Shown here: one piece after another, positions 8,581 through 17,075 of the stretch
Numbering within the stretch: the first letter of the stretch is position 1
Layout: every line of letters starts with the position of its first letter
Origin: CAYMFD01 sp964389475
GTDB lineage: Bacteria; Bacteroidota; Bacteroidia; Chitinophagales; Saprospiraceae
Direction of reading: 5' to 3'
DNA length: 56,704 bases
Assembly: GCA_964389475.1 (NCBI GenBank)
Contig: CAYMFD010000013.1
Coordinates: 1 to 56,704 of the forward strand
Translations under genes and position numbers: made by a program
Notes under the pieces: model-generated
Databases searched by the model: none
The model's input: the letters and a program-made list of their open reading frames with translations, nothing else
What the model was told of the DNA's origin: nothing

Positions 8581-10113
8581 TTATGGGCAGGTGATCACCT
8601 CAATGTCTAGCGTACCCTGATCTGTAACGGACACCTTATAGCAGTCTCCACTAGGGCCAGTAAGGATTATGCCTGATGTGTAAGCATCCATCGCGATGGA
8701 GCCAGTATGATCAACGGCGGTAGCGGGTGGGATGGTAAAATTATTGACTACCAGATCACCATTAGGACCTATTTCCATGGCATAATAGATATTGTTCTGC
8801 TTTATAAGTGGTGCCTTGGCGTGCTGAGTAAAGTAGAGATCAGCATTGAGGGCCGTAGCGCTAGGCTGCGGTGAACTCACGGGCTGTAGGTCTACCTTGT
8901 TACTTAGAATATTGACTGTAAGTCGATAATAGTTTTCGTTTTTGTCTCGCATGAGGATACCCTCGCCGCTAGTCGCAAATACGATACTCTCATCAACGGA
9001 TATCACAGACTCCGGTGGATAGATCTCTTCTAGCATATATAAGCCGGTTGAACGATCACTTGCTAGGATGCAGCCACTAGACAAGAAGGGGTAAGTGCCC
9101 CAATTCCCGTTGTACCCTGTATAGCTAGTATTGTTAGGGTAGGTATCATAGTAGCCTATATACTGCGGTGATACTGCATTACTTACGTCATATACTTTCA
9201 TACCATCCTCGTAATACGATATGTACAGTTTGTCATTGTGTACAAATGGATTGTGGGGTGTCACATTCGTATGCGGAAGTGGTAAATTAGGATCTTTAAA
9301 AGTACCTACAGGGAATGGATTACTAAGATCAGAGACATCTAGTATTTCCATTGCTTCACCTAAGGGCACCTCATATGCTACGTAAAGGATATCGCCATTC
9401 TCATGAAGCCAACTACTATGGTTGTAACTACCAGCATTTGTTTGTGATTCGCTCAACAGCGTGATATTATTGACATCTGTAAAGTCCCAAATCCTTAATC
9501 CATCATACCCGTGGTTAGCATATCCTATGTGGTCTTTGACGTACATGTCATGGATGTAGTAGTTACCACTCATCGTATTGTCACGTGTTCTTAAGTCAAT
9601 GTTCTTGAGTAGAGGGGGATTTGCAGGGTTAGCGGCTAAATCGTAAATCTTAAGCCTGTCGTTACTGGTGCCAGCAGTCCCTACAGCATACAACCTATCA
9701 TTAGGCTTGTCAATAAAGATATTGTGTGCCTTAACAACACGATCACTCACAGTATGAGATGAGACAGCATAGGTATTCTTATTAATAATCCACATTGGTT
9801 CTGTGGAATTATTATCCAAACAACAATATACATAGTCACCATATTCTTTACAATCTCTCCATGTAGTCGTGACTAATCCGGTGTGTGCAAGAACCTGCAA
9901 TGGATTGCTACAGTCGTCTACGTTATATATATGAATAGAACTACGTCCCGTAATCACTGCATACTCACTACCATCATGCTCATAACCCCATACATCAGAA
10001 TATCCCGTCACATCTATACCATCAACATTGCTTTTAAGAACAGTGTTAAGTTGGGCAAGTGAAAGAGATGTTACACTAAGGGTTAAGACAAAACAACAAG
10101 CAAAACGTAACAT
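8581..10113 (-). CDS. Choice-of-anchor B / LVIVD-repeat secreted protein, 510 aa
   Basis: A signal peptide occupies residues 1-20 (FVLTLSVTSLSLAQ). The remainder resembles the choice-of-anchor B family with LVIVD-type beta-propeller repeats: YSDVWGYEHDGSEYAVITGR, IHIYNVDDCSNP, LRIWDFTDVNNITLLSE, MEILDVSDLSNPFPVGTF and MKVYDVSNAVSPQYIGYYD. The conserved HDMYVKDHIGY and TPHNPFVHNDKLYISYYEDG segments support this. The protein should be periplasmic or exported; no enzyme activity is known. I see no obvious type IX C-terminal signal. It is a lone gene, convergent with recO and divergent from the PNPOx gene, with its own promoter. Confidence 0.8.
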   Translation of the reverse strand: MLRFACCFVLTLSVTSLSLAQLNTVLKSNVDGIDVTGYSDVWGYEHDGSEYAVITGRSSIHIYNVDDCSNPLQVLAHTGLVTTTWRDCKEYGDYVYCCLDNNSTEPMWIINKNTYAVSSHTVSDRVVKAHNIFIDKPNDRLYAVGTAGTSNDRLKIYDLAANPANPPLLKNIDLRTRDNTMSGNYYIHDMYVKDHIGYANHGYDGLRIWDFTDVNNITLLSESQTNAGSYNHSSWLHENGDILYVAYEVPLGEAMEILDVSDLSNPFPVGTFKDPNLPLPHTNVTPHNPFVHNDKLYISYYEDGMKVYDVSNAVSPQYIGYYDTYPNNTSYTGYNGNWGTYPFLSSGCILASDRSTGLYMLEEIYPPESVISVDESIVFATSGEGILMRDKNENYYRLTVNILSNKVDLQPVSSPQPSATALNADLYFTQHAKAPLIKQNNIYYAMEIGPNGDLVVNNFTIPPATAVDHTGSIAMDAYTSGIILTGPSGDCYKVSVTDQGTLDIEVITCP

Positions 10114-10135
10114 AAGGACCAGTACAAGTGAACTC

Positions 10136-10167
10136 TAAAGGTACGGTGATTAATACTAACCATACAA
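10136..10167 (-). promoter_or_regulatory. Candidate promoter of the LVIVD-type gene
   Basis: On the minus strand TTG (10165-10167) is followed after 21 bases by TACCTTTA (10136-10143), one mismatch from TAnnTTTG. It is placed 22 bases upstream of the ATG at 10113. Spacing and position are right for a Bacteroidota promoter. Confidence 0.35.
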
Positions 10168-10179
10168 GCAGCATAAAAA

Positions 10180-10716
10180 ATGAGCAAGGACAGCATCACA
10201 CTAGACTTCGGATACTTGTGCAGCCAGCTAGCTAGAGCCAATGCAGATCGGCGGCATGCTTTTACGACCTTGGTCCTGAGCAGCTTCGACGGAGAGTCTA
10301 GCCAGGCACGCTGGGTAGTCAATCGCGGATGGTCTATGGAGCACCACCGATTTATGATCTACACAGATAGCAGGAGCCCTAAGGTAGAGGCACTCACTAC
10401 TCACCCAATTGCTGAGATCACTTGCTATGATCCTAGAAAAAAGCTACAGGTAAGAGCCAAATGCGACTGCAGAATAATCCAAAGCGGCAACCTATACGAT
10501 CAGCACCAAGAGAAAGCCAGCAAGCGAGCGACAGATTACAGCACCGATGTCGCTCCAGGAGTAGCCGCTGATACGTATGGGCATGCAGACGAGATGCACT
10601 TTGCACTCATAGAGGCGACGGTAGTATCTTATGATGCACTACTGCTAGGGCAGCCCCACCACCGCGTGAGGTATGACAGAGCCAACAACTGGCTTGGTAC
10701 TACTTTAGTGCCCTAG
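10180..10716 (+). CDS. Pyridoxamine 5'-phosphate oxidase-like FMN-binding protein, 178 aa
   Basis: The split-barrel flavin fold is indicated by FTTLVLSSFDGESSQARWVV, then FMIYTDSRSPKVEALTTHP and AEITCYDPRKKLQVRAKC, the last aligning with the FMN-phosphate-binding strands of the PNPOx/Alr4036 group. The C-terminal WLGTTLVP end also fits. The sequence lacks the full C-terminal substrate region of PdxH, so I would not call it a true pyridoxine oxidase; its substrate is unknown. The stop codons of this gene and the convergent EEP gene overlap in the palindrome CTAG at 10713-10716. Confidence 0.75.
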   Translation: MSKDSITLDFGYLCSQLARANADRRHAFTTLVLSSFDGESSQARWVVNRGWSMEHHRFMIYTDSRSPKVEALTTHPIAEITCYDPRKKLQVRAKCDCRIIQSGNLYDQHQEKASKRATDYSTDVAPGVAADTYGHADEMHFALIEATVVSYDALLLGQPHHRVRYDRANNWLGTTLVP

Positions 10717-11750
10717 ATACCGACCTCTACTACAACGGGATTGTGATCACTAAAGCCTGAGCCCTTGACGACCTTGTGACTGTGGGCCTCTAGCGTCTTA
10801 CTCAGCCAGATATAGTCGATGCGCAAAAATGGGATGTGTCCCGCGAAGGTCGTAGCTAGACCGGCCCCCCTATCGATGAAGGAATCGTCTAGTATATCCG
10901 CAAAACTCTGGTAGAGCCTCGACATAGGCACATCGTTAAAGTCACCACACAGCAGCACTGGGTAAGGGCTACTAGCGATATGCTGCTTGACCAACTTACC
11001 CTGGTCTAGTCGAATGAGGTGATTAGCCACGAAGTTTTTAAATACCCGCCGCACCCGAAAACCTCTACCCTGCTTAGCGGGAGCCTCACCGTCCAGTATA
11101 CGCTTGGTATCCATCGTGATCATATTGCTCTGAAAGTGGGTGCTGTATACCCTGACAATCCCGTCGCCTACACGGAGGTCTGCCCATAGACAGCTATTCG
11201 TCACTGTACCGAAGTCGATGATGCCCTGATCGACTATAGGAAATCGACTAAGGATGGCAGCACCTTTGCCCTTGTGGCTATGGGTGTAGTGTTCGTTAAA
11301 TACGGCGGCCAACACCTCTGCTGCGAAAGCACCCCGCTCTTGCACACAGACGATATCGATAGGTCTCAATTGATGGAGAAAATCCTCTAGCCGCTCCCGC
11401 TTGCTTGCCCTTTTCTCTTTCTGCCTATCGTATCCTGCTAGGGCATTACTCAAGTTATAAGTTGCAATCGTAAAGGTATCTGGTGCTATAGAGACGGCGC
11501 CAAAGTTGATGTACCTAGGCATAAACGCCAGGGCAATGACCACCATAAGCAATGGCAAAATAGCCCGCCGCTTGCTGATCGTCAGCCAGATAAGAGCTAG
11601 CACGATACACGCCACCACCAGCACTGGAAAAGCCAAACCTAATACAGGCAACACGGACCAGTAAGTAGGCGACACGAATGGCACCACCATCGATAGGGCC
11701 GTAACTATAGACACGCCGCAAGTGAGCCACCAAAATAGTCTGCGTAGCAT
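10713..11750 (-). CDS. Endonuclease/exonuclease/phosphatase (EEP) family protein with N-terminal membrane helices, 345 aa
   Basis: Residues 1-82 hold three predicted transmembrane helices. The EEP domain follows with its motifs in order: TYNLSN, IVCVQERG (metal-binding Glu), ILSRFPI, VYSTHFQS, LLCGDFNDVP (catalytic Asp and Asn), RIDYIWLSK and SDHNPVVVEV (final His). These metal-dependent hydrolases cleave phosphodiesters in nucleic acid, lipids or small molecules; membrane anchoring puts the domain at the inner membrane but gives no substrate. It begins directly after the rhomboid gene at 11751. Rhomboid-rhomboid-EEP is a familiar Bacteroidota order, usually next to mutL, which here is 15 kb away. 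Confidence 0.88.
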   Translation of the reverse strand: MLRRLFWWLTCGVSIVTALSMVVPFVSPTYWSVLPVLGLAFPVLVVACIVLALIWLTISKRRAILPLLMVVIALAFMPRYINFGAVSIAPDTFTIATYNLSNALAGYDRQKEKRASKRERLEDFLHQLRPIDIVCVQERGAFAAEVLAAVFNEHYTHSHKGKGAAILSRFPIVDQGIIDFGTVTNSCLWADLRVGDGIVRVYSTHFQSNMITMDTKRILDGEAPAKQGRGFRVRRVFKNFVANHLIRLDQGKLVKQHIASSPYPVLLCGDFNDVPMSRLYQSFADILDDSFIDRGAGLATTFAGHIPFLRIDYIWLSKTLEAHSHKVVKGSGFSDHNPVVVEVGI

Positions 11751-12656
11751 CTAGCTATCCTTAGAGGCCTTGAGTAATATCTCTCGCTCAGACTTGGTAA
11801 GGCTGTCGTAACCAGAACTCTTGATCTTGTCAAGGATCTGATCGACCTGCTGCTGTAAGTCTGGACCTCCTGATGGAGGCGCTGCCTTAGATCGCTTAGG
11901 CTGGGTACGATGCTTGACGGTGAGCGGCGACTTACGATTTCGCTGTGCCGACCTAGTCTCCTGTACTCGCCCTAAGTTAGCTACCCAATCGGTCACTCGA
12001 TTGACCCCTGTCGTCATATCATAGCCATTGCGTAGTTGCGCTACGAACGCAAAGCCGAGCACAGCACCACCTAGGTGGGCTACGGCACCGCCAGCATTAC
12101 TATATCCACTAGCAGACAGTACATCGACAAATATCAATACGGCTACAATGTACTTGAGTCGTACGTCGCCTAGCAGGATCAACCTCATATTGTAGTCAGG
12201 CGCTATAGCTCCTGCTGCGGCTACTATAGCCATGATACCAGCTGAGGCGCCTACGGCTCTTGCTCCTACAACATTACTCAGCAAGTGGAAACTAATGATG
12301 TAAGCTACTGCACCAGCCAGTGAACCTAGAAGGTATAGTGGCCATATACGATTGTCTTTGAGCAGGTCACCTACGATTCGCCCAAACCAATAAAGCATCA
12401 GCATATTCCATATCAGGTGCCAGCCTCCGCTATGTATAAACATGTGGGTGAGGACAGTCCATGGTCTAGTCAGTAGCTTCCACAGGTCTGCAGGTAGTGC
12501 CAGATACTCCAGTATTACTGCGTTGTAAAAGCTCGGTGCAAATGCCTTGGTCAAGGCGGTTACGACAAATACGGCCACATTGATAATGATCAGGCGGGTG
12601 ACCATATTACCATGGCGGTAGTTGTGCTTAAGATCTTGTACTAGTGACTGCAGCAT
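11751..12656 (-). CDS. Rhomboid family intramembrane serine protease, 301 aa
   Basis: Rhomboids cut transmembrane segments inside the bilayer using a Ser-His dyad. The catalytic Ser is S138 in GASAG and the His is H194 in AHLGGAVLGF. The first loop carries WTVLTHMFIHSGGWHLIWNM (residues 66-85). Six transmembrane helices span about residues 20-210. A soluble C-terminal tail of about 90 residues is rich in Arg, Lys and Pro, and ends in a helical segment QQQVDQILDKIKSSGYDSL that is common in Bacteroidota rhomboids. It is 7 bases downstream of a second rhomboid gene and directly abuts the EEP gene. Confidence 0.93.
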   Translation of the reverse strand: MLQSLVQDLKHNYRHGNMVTRLIIINVAVFVVTALTKAFAPSFYNAVILEYLALPADLWKLLTRPWTVLTHMFIHSGGWHLIWNMLMLYWFGRIVGDLLKDNRIWPLYLLGSLAGAVAYIISFHLLSNVVGARAVGASAGIMAIVAAAGAIAPDYNMRLILLGDVRLKYIVAVLIFVDVLSASGYSNAGGAVAHLGGAVLGFAFVAQLRNGYDMTTGVNRVTDWVANLGRVQETRSAQRNRKSPLTVKHRTQPKRSKAAPPSGGPDLQQQVDQILDKIKSSGYDSLTKSEREILLKASKDS

Positions 12657-12663
12657 AGTAGGA

Positions 12664-13257
12664 TTATCTTGATCTTAGATTGAATAGGCCCCAGTAAATG
12701 ACGAGTGCAAAACCCATCAAGGCGCCTACTAGGTGGGCATAATGTGCAATGCCGGTATTAGCTCCACTCACTGCAAAGAACAGGTCGTAGGCGATATATG
12801 CCGCCACGAGATACTTGGCCTTTACGGGTATGGGAGGAAAGAGTAGCCTAAGCTGCATATTGGGGTACATCGCAGCGAAGGCCGTTACTACTCCCAGCAC
12901 AGCGCCACTGGCTCCTAGCACGGCTGCCTGCGGCATCAAGAGGGTAGGTAGCCCGCCTGCGATACCAGCCGTGAGGTATAAGATAAAAAACCGCTTTTCT
13001 CCCAGCGTCTGCTCTACGACCGGACCTAGAAATATGAGACCCAGCATATTAAACAGGAGGTGTCTAAAGTCTGCGTGGTTCCACATATTGGTCACGATCT
13101 GCACAGGCTCAAAGTACCCAGTATCAGGGCTAAACAAAACAGAATACTGTCGTATAGTACCCGTATCAAGGAATCTTGGCAACATAAAATGTACAACCAG
13201 AAACACAATCACATTAATGAATAATATGTGCTTAATCGTATCTGTCAGTCGTACCAT
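12664..13257 (-). CDS. Rhomboid family intramembrane serine protease, 197 aa
   Basis: The catalytic dyad is S117 in GASGAVLG and H175 in YAHLVGALMGFAL. The loop WNHADFRHLLFNMLGLIFLG and the EKRFFILYLTAG segment are typical. Six transmembrane helices fit in 197 residues, a minimal rhomboid core without a soluble domain. It lies immediately before the larger rhomboid gene on the same strand. It is separated by 87 bases from the carbonic anhydrase gene upstream, so it may have its own promoter or be read through from the envelope-chaperone run. Substrates are unknown. Confidence 0.93.
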   Translation of the reverse strand: MVRLTDTIKHILFINVIVFLVVHFMLPRFLDTGTIRQYSVLFSPDTGYFEPVQIVTNMWNHADFRHLLFNMLGLIFLGPVVEQTLGEKRFFILYLTAGIAGGLPTLLMPQAAVLGASGAVLGVVTAFAAMYPNMQLRLLFPPIPVKAKYLVAAYIAYDLFFAVSGANTGIAHYAHLVGALMGFALVIYWGLFNLRSR

Positions 13258-13344
13258 AATAGTTAGTTGCTACCGCTAAGGTAAACGATGTTACTGGGTC
13301 GTAAGTTGTCAGGTGATAGTAGAGGTATCCATTTATGAGACTAC

Positions 13345-13854
13345 CTACTGTAAGTTTTTGAGTTGGGTATAGCCTGCTGCTATCTCTGCTATGTATGACT
13401 GCCGCATCGCCTCTGTGATGGGCTTGATAGGTCTTGCAGGTGTACCCGCATATATGTAACCACCCTCTAGCACCTTGCCGCCGGTGACGACAGCTCCAGC
13501 AGCGACGATGGCCCCGGTCTTGACTACAGCTAGGTCTAGGACGATGGCTCCCATCCCTATCAGCACGGCATCTTCGATAATGCAGCCATGGACGATAGCC
13601 CGATGACCTATACTCACATCAGATCCTACAACGGTGGGTGGCCCTCCTGTACTACCGTGTACGACGGCACCATCCTGCACATTGGTATTATCACCGATCT
13701 CAATGTGGTTAACATCTCCTCTGATGACGGCATGGTACCAGACACTACAGTTGTCACCGATGACGACATCGCCAGTCACCACGGCATTTTCTGCTAGCCA
13801 TGTACCTGTACCCATGCGGGGAGTATGACCATTGATAGTCTTGACGATCGCCAT
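13345..13854 (-). CDS. Gamma carbonic anhydrase family protein, 169 aa
   Basis: This is a left-handed beta-helix protein of hexapeptide repeats (AVVTGDVVIGDNCSVWYHAV, IEIGDNTNVQDGAVVHG). The three zinc ligands of the gamma class are present: H66, H84 and H89. Proteins of this YrdA/CaiE-like group are often reported as inactive or weak carbonic anhydrases, and some bind CoA derivatives, so the activity is not certain. It starts 3 bases after the TraB/GumN gene and was probably cotranscribed with it. Length and motif order are normal. Confidence 0.92.
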   Translation of the reverse strand: MAIVKTINGHTPRMGTGTWLAENAVVTGDVVIGDNCSVWYHAVIRGDVNHIEIGDNTNVQDGAVVHGSTGGPPTVVGSDVSIGHRAIVHGCIIEDAVLIGMGAIVLDLAVVKTGAIVAAGAVVTGGKVLEGGYIYAGTPARPIKPITEAMRQSYIAEIAAGYTQLKNLQ

Positions 13855-13857
13855 GAC

Positions 13858-14781
13858 TTACTGTACCTGACTGACCGGAGTAAGCGAGTAACCCGCCTGT
13901 CTCAATAGTGGTATCACACCGTATCGACCACCTAGGTGAGCCGCTCCTACTGCGAAGAATGTGGGCTGTGCCGCCATCTCCTTGCCCATCACGGGTATCC
14001 AGTTTTCATTACGCTTGCGCAGGAGTATATCTTCATAATCACCCATGCCAGACTTTTCGTCTTGTAGTGATCCTGCCATCGTATTGATATCCTGCGAGCG
14101 GTACATCTTGACCATATCATCGAACTGCTCTGAGCCACTATCAGACTCCTGGATCATCTCGACGAGCATCTTAGCTTGTTCATCATACGGTATGGAGTCA
14201 AAGACACTAATCTGGTAGTCAATCGTCTCTAGACCACCCACGGGCTTGTCCTGTTGTTGAGCGATCTCCATAAACTCCATCTCGTAAGACTTGATGCTGC
14301 CATCCTGTAGGCCTCCCATGTCGATGCCATCTCCACCCATTGCGAATACGGATAGAAACATGGGCTTGATACGTTCTAGCATAAATAGTGGCAAGCCCTG
14401 ATCCTTAAAGTGTGCCTCGACGATGGCATAGTCCTCATCTGACAATAGATCGCCTAGCGTCTTACCATCACTCATAAAAGCCTTGTTGAGCATACCCATC
14501 TGCTTAGCAGGGTCGCTCATCTCCGTCATGTCTATCTCGAACATCATCTTGGACGAGGCATCCATGGCAGACAGTGTGCCTTTGGGTAAGAAGTAATCTT
14601 CGCTATTGATGATATGAATAGTACCATAGAGGTAGCTATCGTGTTGCATACCCTTTTTACTGATCTTCCACAGCAAGGCATCTTCTAGCTCGGTAGGAGC
14701 TGGTGCCATCACTACGTCCTTGGACTTGCAGCCTATCGACACGAACAAAGGCAGTAGTAAGAGGAGGGCTAGTCTAGTCAT
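13858..14781 (-). CDS. TraB/GumN family lipoprotein, 307 aa
   Basis: With the start at ATG 14781 the protein begins MTRLALLLLLPLFVSIGC, a lipoprotein signal peptide with the lipobox VSIGC. A longer frame to ATG 14832 would add 17 residues in front of the signal peptide and is less likely. The TraB/GumN family signature is visible: SYLYGTIHI near the start of the domain and FFAVGAAHLGGRYGVIPLL near the end. The family is related to Tiki-type metalloproteases and carries conserved His and Glu in these blocks; activity in bacteria is mostly uncharacterised. The context, after three parvulin-like chaperones, suggests an envelope role. Confidence 0.88.
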   Translation of the reverse strand: MTRLALLLLLPLFVSIGCKSKDVVMAPAPTELEDALLWKISKKGMQHDSYLYGTIHIINSEDYFLPKGTLSAMDASSKMMFEIDMTEMSDPAKQMGMLNKAFMSDGKTLGDLLSDEDYAIVEAHFKDQGLPLFMLERIKPMFLSVFAMGGDGIDMGGLQDGSIKSYEMEFMEIAQQQDKPVGGLETIDYQISVFDSIPYDEQAKMLVEMIQESDSGSEQFDDMVKMYRSQDINTMAGSLQDEKSGMGDYEDILLRKRNENWIPVMGKEMAAQPTFFAVGAAHLGGRYGVIPLLRQAGYSLTPVSQVQ

Positions 14782-14853
14782 AGTATTCAGTAGTTTGAGT
14801 TTCGTCAGCTTATGTGCTGCATGTAGTAACAAGCAAAGCTGTCTTAATGATCA

Positions 14854-16224
14854 CTAGTTATCCGAATCTATCCACCGTATGAGGTTTTCGCAGTAGTCAT
14901 ACTCGCGATCAACTCGGATGTATGTCTCGCCCATCTTCTCGGTAACCCACTCGTTGAAGTGCTCTGTCTTCTTACTTTCTTTGGCAAAGAGGGCTATCTT
15001 ATTGTAGTCCTGCCTTAGATTGGCCTTATGTGGCTTGGTCTCTGAGATCAGCTTTACGATCTTATACATCGTCGCGCCTCTCATGTCTGTCATCTCGATC
15101 ACATTGGACACTTCCTCCGGCTCTAGATCTACGATCTCAAAGTACACGTCTGGATCTAGGTCGCCCGTCTCAAAAAACGTATTGCCCGTCTTGGGGTTTT
15201 TTACACGGCCACTGTTACCATAACTCGGCAGCTCCTCGAGCGAGTACTGCTTCACAGCCTTGCCAAATGATATGGAGTCTAGCACGATCAGGTTCCGCAC
15301 ACTATCTAGTAGGTCTTTTGCTTTTTGCTCATCGTCCATGGTAATAGAGGGTGTCATCAAGATGTGTCGCGCATGTATAGAGTTACCCCGTCTCTCGATC
15401 AGCTCTATGATGTGAAAGCCGAACTCCGTCTCGACTACCTCGCTCATCTCTCCTTTCTTTAGCTGGAAAGCTGCTGCCTCGAACTCAGGTACATATATAC
15501 CACGCTTGGCCCAGCCTAGGTCTCCACCTGCCTTTGCTGATCCGTCTACGCTATACTTCTTAGCAGCCTCCTCGAATGAGATATCGCCCAGTTGGAGATC
15601 TGCTAGTACTTGAGTGATGCGGTCTAGTGTGATCTGCCTCTGCTCTGCATTAACCTGTGGCTTAACGACTAGCTCCGAGATCTCCACCTCCGCATTGAGA
15701 AAAGGCAGGCTGTCTTGCGGTATGCGATCGTAGAATGCCTCTACCTCCTTAGGAGTAACCGAGACCTCTGAGATGAGCTTGCCCTGCATCTTCTCTGCGA
15801 GTATCTGCTGGCGCTGATCGTCCCGTACTCGCTCGCGCATCTCCGCTACTGTAAATCCGTAGTAGTCCTTAAAGAAGGCCTCATCCCCATTCATCTGGCG
15901 CAGTATCGTCTCAAAGCGATAGTCAAGTTGTGCCTCTAGCTCTGCTGGCAGTACCTCTACACTATCTAGCTGGGCTTGATATATAATGACCTTCTGCGCT
16001 ATGATATTCTCCATGATACCGCACCGGTAGTCTGGTGTCACGCCGCCCTCTTGCTTGTCGATATAGAGGAACTGCTCCTCAAGATCCGACAGCAATACGA
16101 GCTCACTACCTACTCGTGCTACGACCTTATCGATCACCTGCTGCGACTGTACCGACACAGCTACTAGGAGGGTGAGTGACAGCAGTAGTGATCTGTAAGT
16201 GAGGGGGTGTCTATTTGTCATCAT
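14854..16224 (-). CDS. SurA-like periplasmic peptidyl-prolyl isomerase/chaperone, 456 aa
   Basis: A signal peptide (LLLSLTLLVAVSVQSQ) is followed by a SurA N-terminal-like chaperone region (residues about 30-165, with KVVARVGSELVLLSDLEEQ). Two parvulin domains come next. The first is well preserved at about 180-278, with KYSVDGSAKAGGDLGWAKRG and FGFHIIELIERRG. The second is more divergent from about 284 (HARHILMTPS) to 390. This is the layout of E. coli SurA, which folds outer-membrane proteins. Its ATG overlaps the TAA of the upstream lipoprotein gene by one base, so translation is coupled. Confidence 0.9.
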   Translation of the reverse strand: MMTNRHPLTYRSLLLSLTLLVAVSVQSQQVIDKVVARVGSELVLLSDLEEQFLYIDKQEGGVTPDYRCGIMENIIAQKVIIYQAQLDSVEVLPAELEAQLDYRFETILRQMNGDEAFFKDYYGFTVAEMRERVRDDQRQQILAEKMQGKLISEVSVTPKEVEAFYDRIPQDSLPFLNAEVEISELVVKPQVNAEQRQITLDRITQVLADLQLGDISFEEAAKKYSVDGSAKAGGDLGWAKRGIYVPEFEAAAFQLKKGEMSEVVETEFGFHIIELIERRGNSIHARHILMTPSITMDDEQKAKDLLDSVRNLIVLDSISFGKAVKQYSLEELPSYGNSGRVKNPKTGNTFFETGDLDPDVYFEIVDLEPEEVSNVIEMTDMRGATMYKIVKLISETKPHKANLRQDYNKIALFAKESKKTEHFNEWVTEKMGETYIRVDREYDYCENLIRWIDSDN

Positions 16225-17018
16225 TATTGTGTGCTCAGTGAGTGCCGCTTGATCTTATTGTTATCGAGGGCGATGTGATATAAGTTATCTCGTACAGCCT
16301 GCATTAATGCCTGCTTACGATCATTGAGTATACGCTTGCGCAACGTCTCCTTGATATATGTCAGTGGTGGACGGTCGCCGCGATCATGGTACTCTAGGAT
16401 ATGAACGAAGTGCTCGGCGTCATTGTGATTAACGATATGCCTAGCACCCGCCTTGAGTCGTTTTTTCTCAAATCCCCGTGGTAGCCTTGTCAGCAGTACT
16501 GACGCCGAGGTATAGTTAGTAGTATCCACCTCAAATGAGATGGCGTTCTTTGACAGAAACTTCTCTACCCGCTCTTTACGATCACTGCGCCAGTCAGACA
16601 AAAAACGATCTATCCCTCTAGCTTTTGCGGGTACGCTAAAGTACTCGTAAGTGAGTACCGCTTCATTAAGGGGCATCTGGTCTGCATGTGTAGCATATAC
16701 CCTGTCGTAGTCCGACTCTGTAATGACGGTATCGAGCTTATCCTCGACGAGCCGCTTCTCGTAGGTGTAGGATAGTAAAGACGACCGATAATCGTCCACT
16801 AGTCGGTCTATGTTGATATCATCTGCCACATATCGCTCTGCCTCTACGATCACTGCCTGGTCTCTCGTCCACTTATCGATATAAGACTCTACCGTCGCCA
16901 CGCTATCCTGTATGGGCATGCCCTCTGTAATCAGGCTAGCGAGGTCATCATGGTATAGATAGCGGTCATAGACGGAGGCCACGACGTCGCCCCTGTCTAT
17001 ATCTGCACGCTGGTCCAC
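16224..17018 (-). CDS. SurA/PpiC-like lipoprotein lacking a clear isomerase domain, at least 264 aa
   Basis: The gene lies between two SurA/parvulin genes. Its sequence has the helical character of a SurA N-domain (MPIQDSVATVESYIDKWTRD, YEKRLVEDKLDTVITESDYD) and a C-terminal TYIKETLRKRILNDRKQALM, but no intact parvulin motif, so it is probably a chaperone without isomerase activity. The formal start is GTG at 17018. Directly upstream in the same frame lies a clear lipoprotein signal: RSYILIILSIICVSAC, with the lipobox Cys at 17019-17021. No ATG, GTG or TTG precedes it before the stop codon of the upstream gene at 17076-17078. Real translation therefore probably begins further upstream at a near-cognate codon, around 17067-17075. 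Confidence 0.75.
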   Translation of the reverse strand: MDQRADIDRGDVVASVYDRYLYHDDLASLITEGMPIQDSVATVESYIDKWTRDQAVIVEAERYVADDINIDRLVDDYRSSLLSYTYEKRLVEDKLDTVITESDYDRVYATHADQMPLNEAVLTYEYFSVPAKARGIDRFLSDWRSDRKERVEKFLSKNAISFEVDTTNYTSASVLLTRLPRGFEKKRLKAGARHIVNHNDAEHFVHILEYHDRGDRPPLTYIKETLRKRILNDRKQALMQAVRDNLYHIALDNNKIKRHSLSTQ

Positions 17019-17075
17019 GCAAGCGCTGACACAAATGATGGATAATATGATCAGTATGTACGACCGGATGATGAC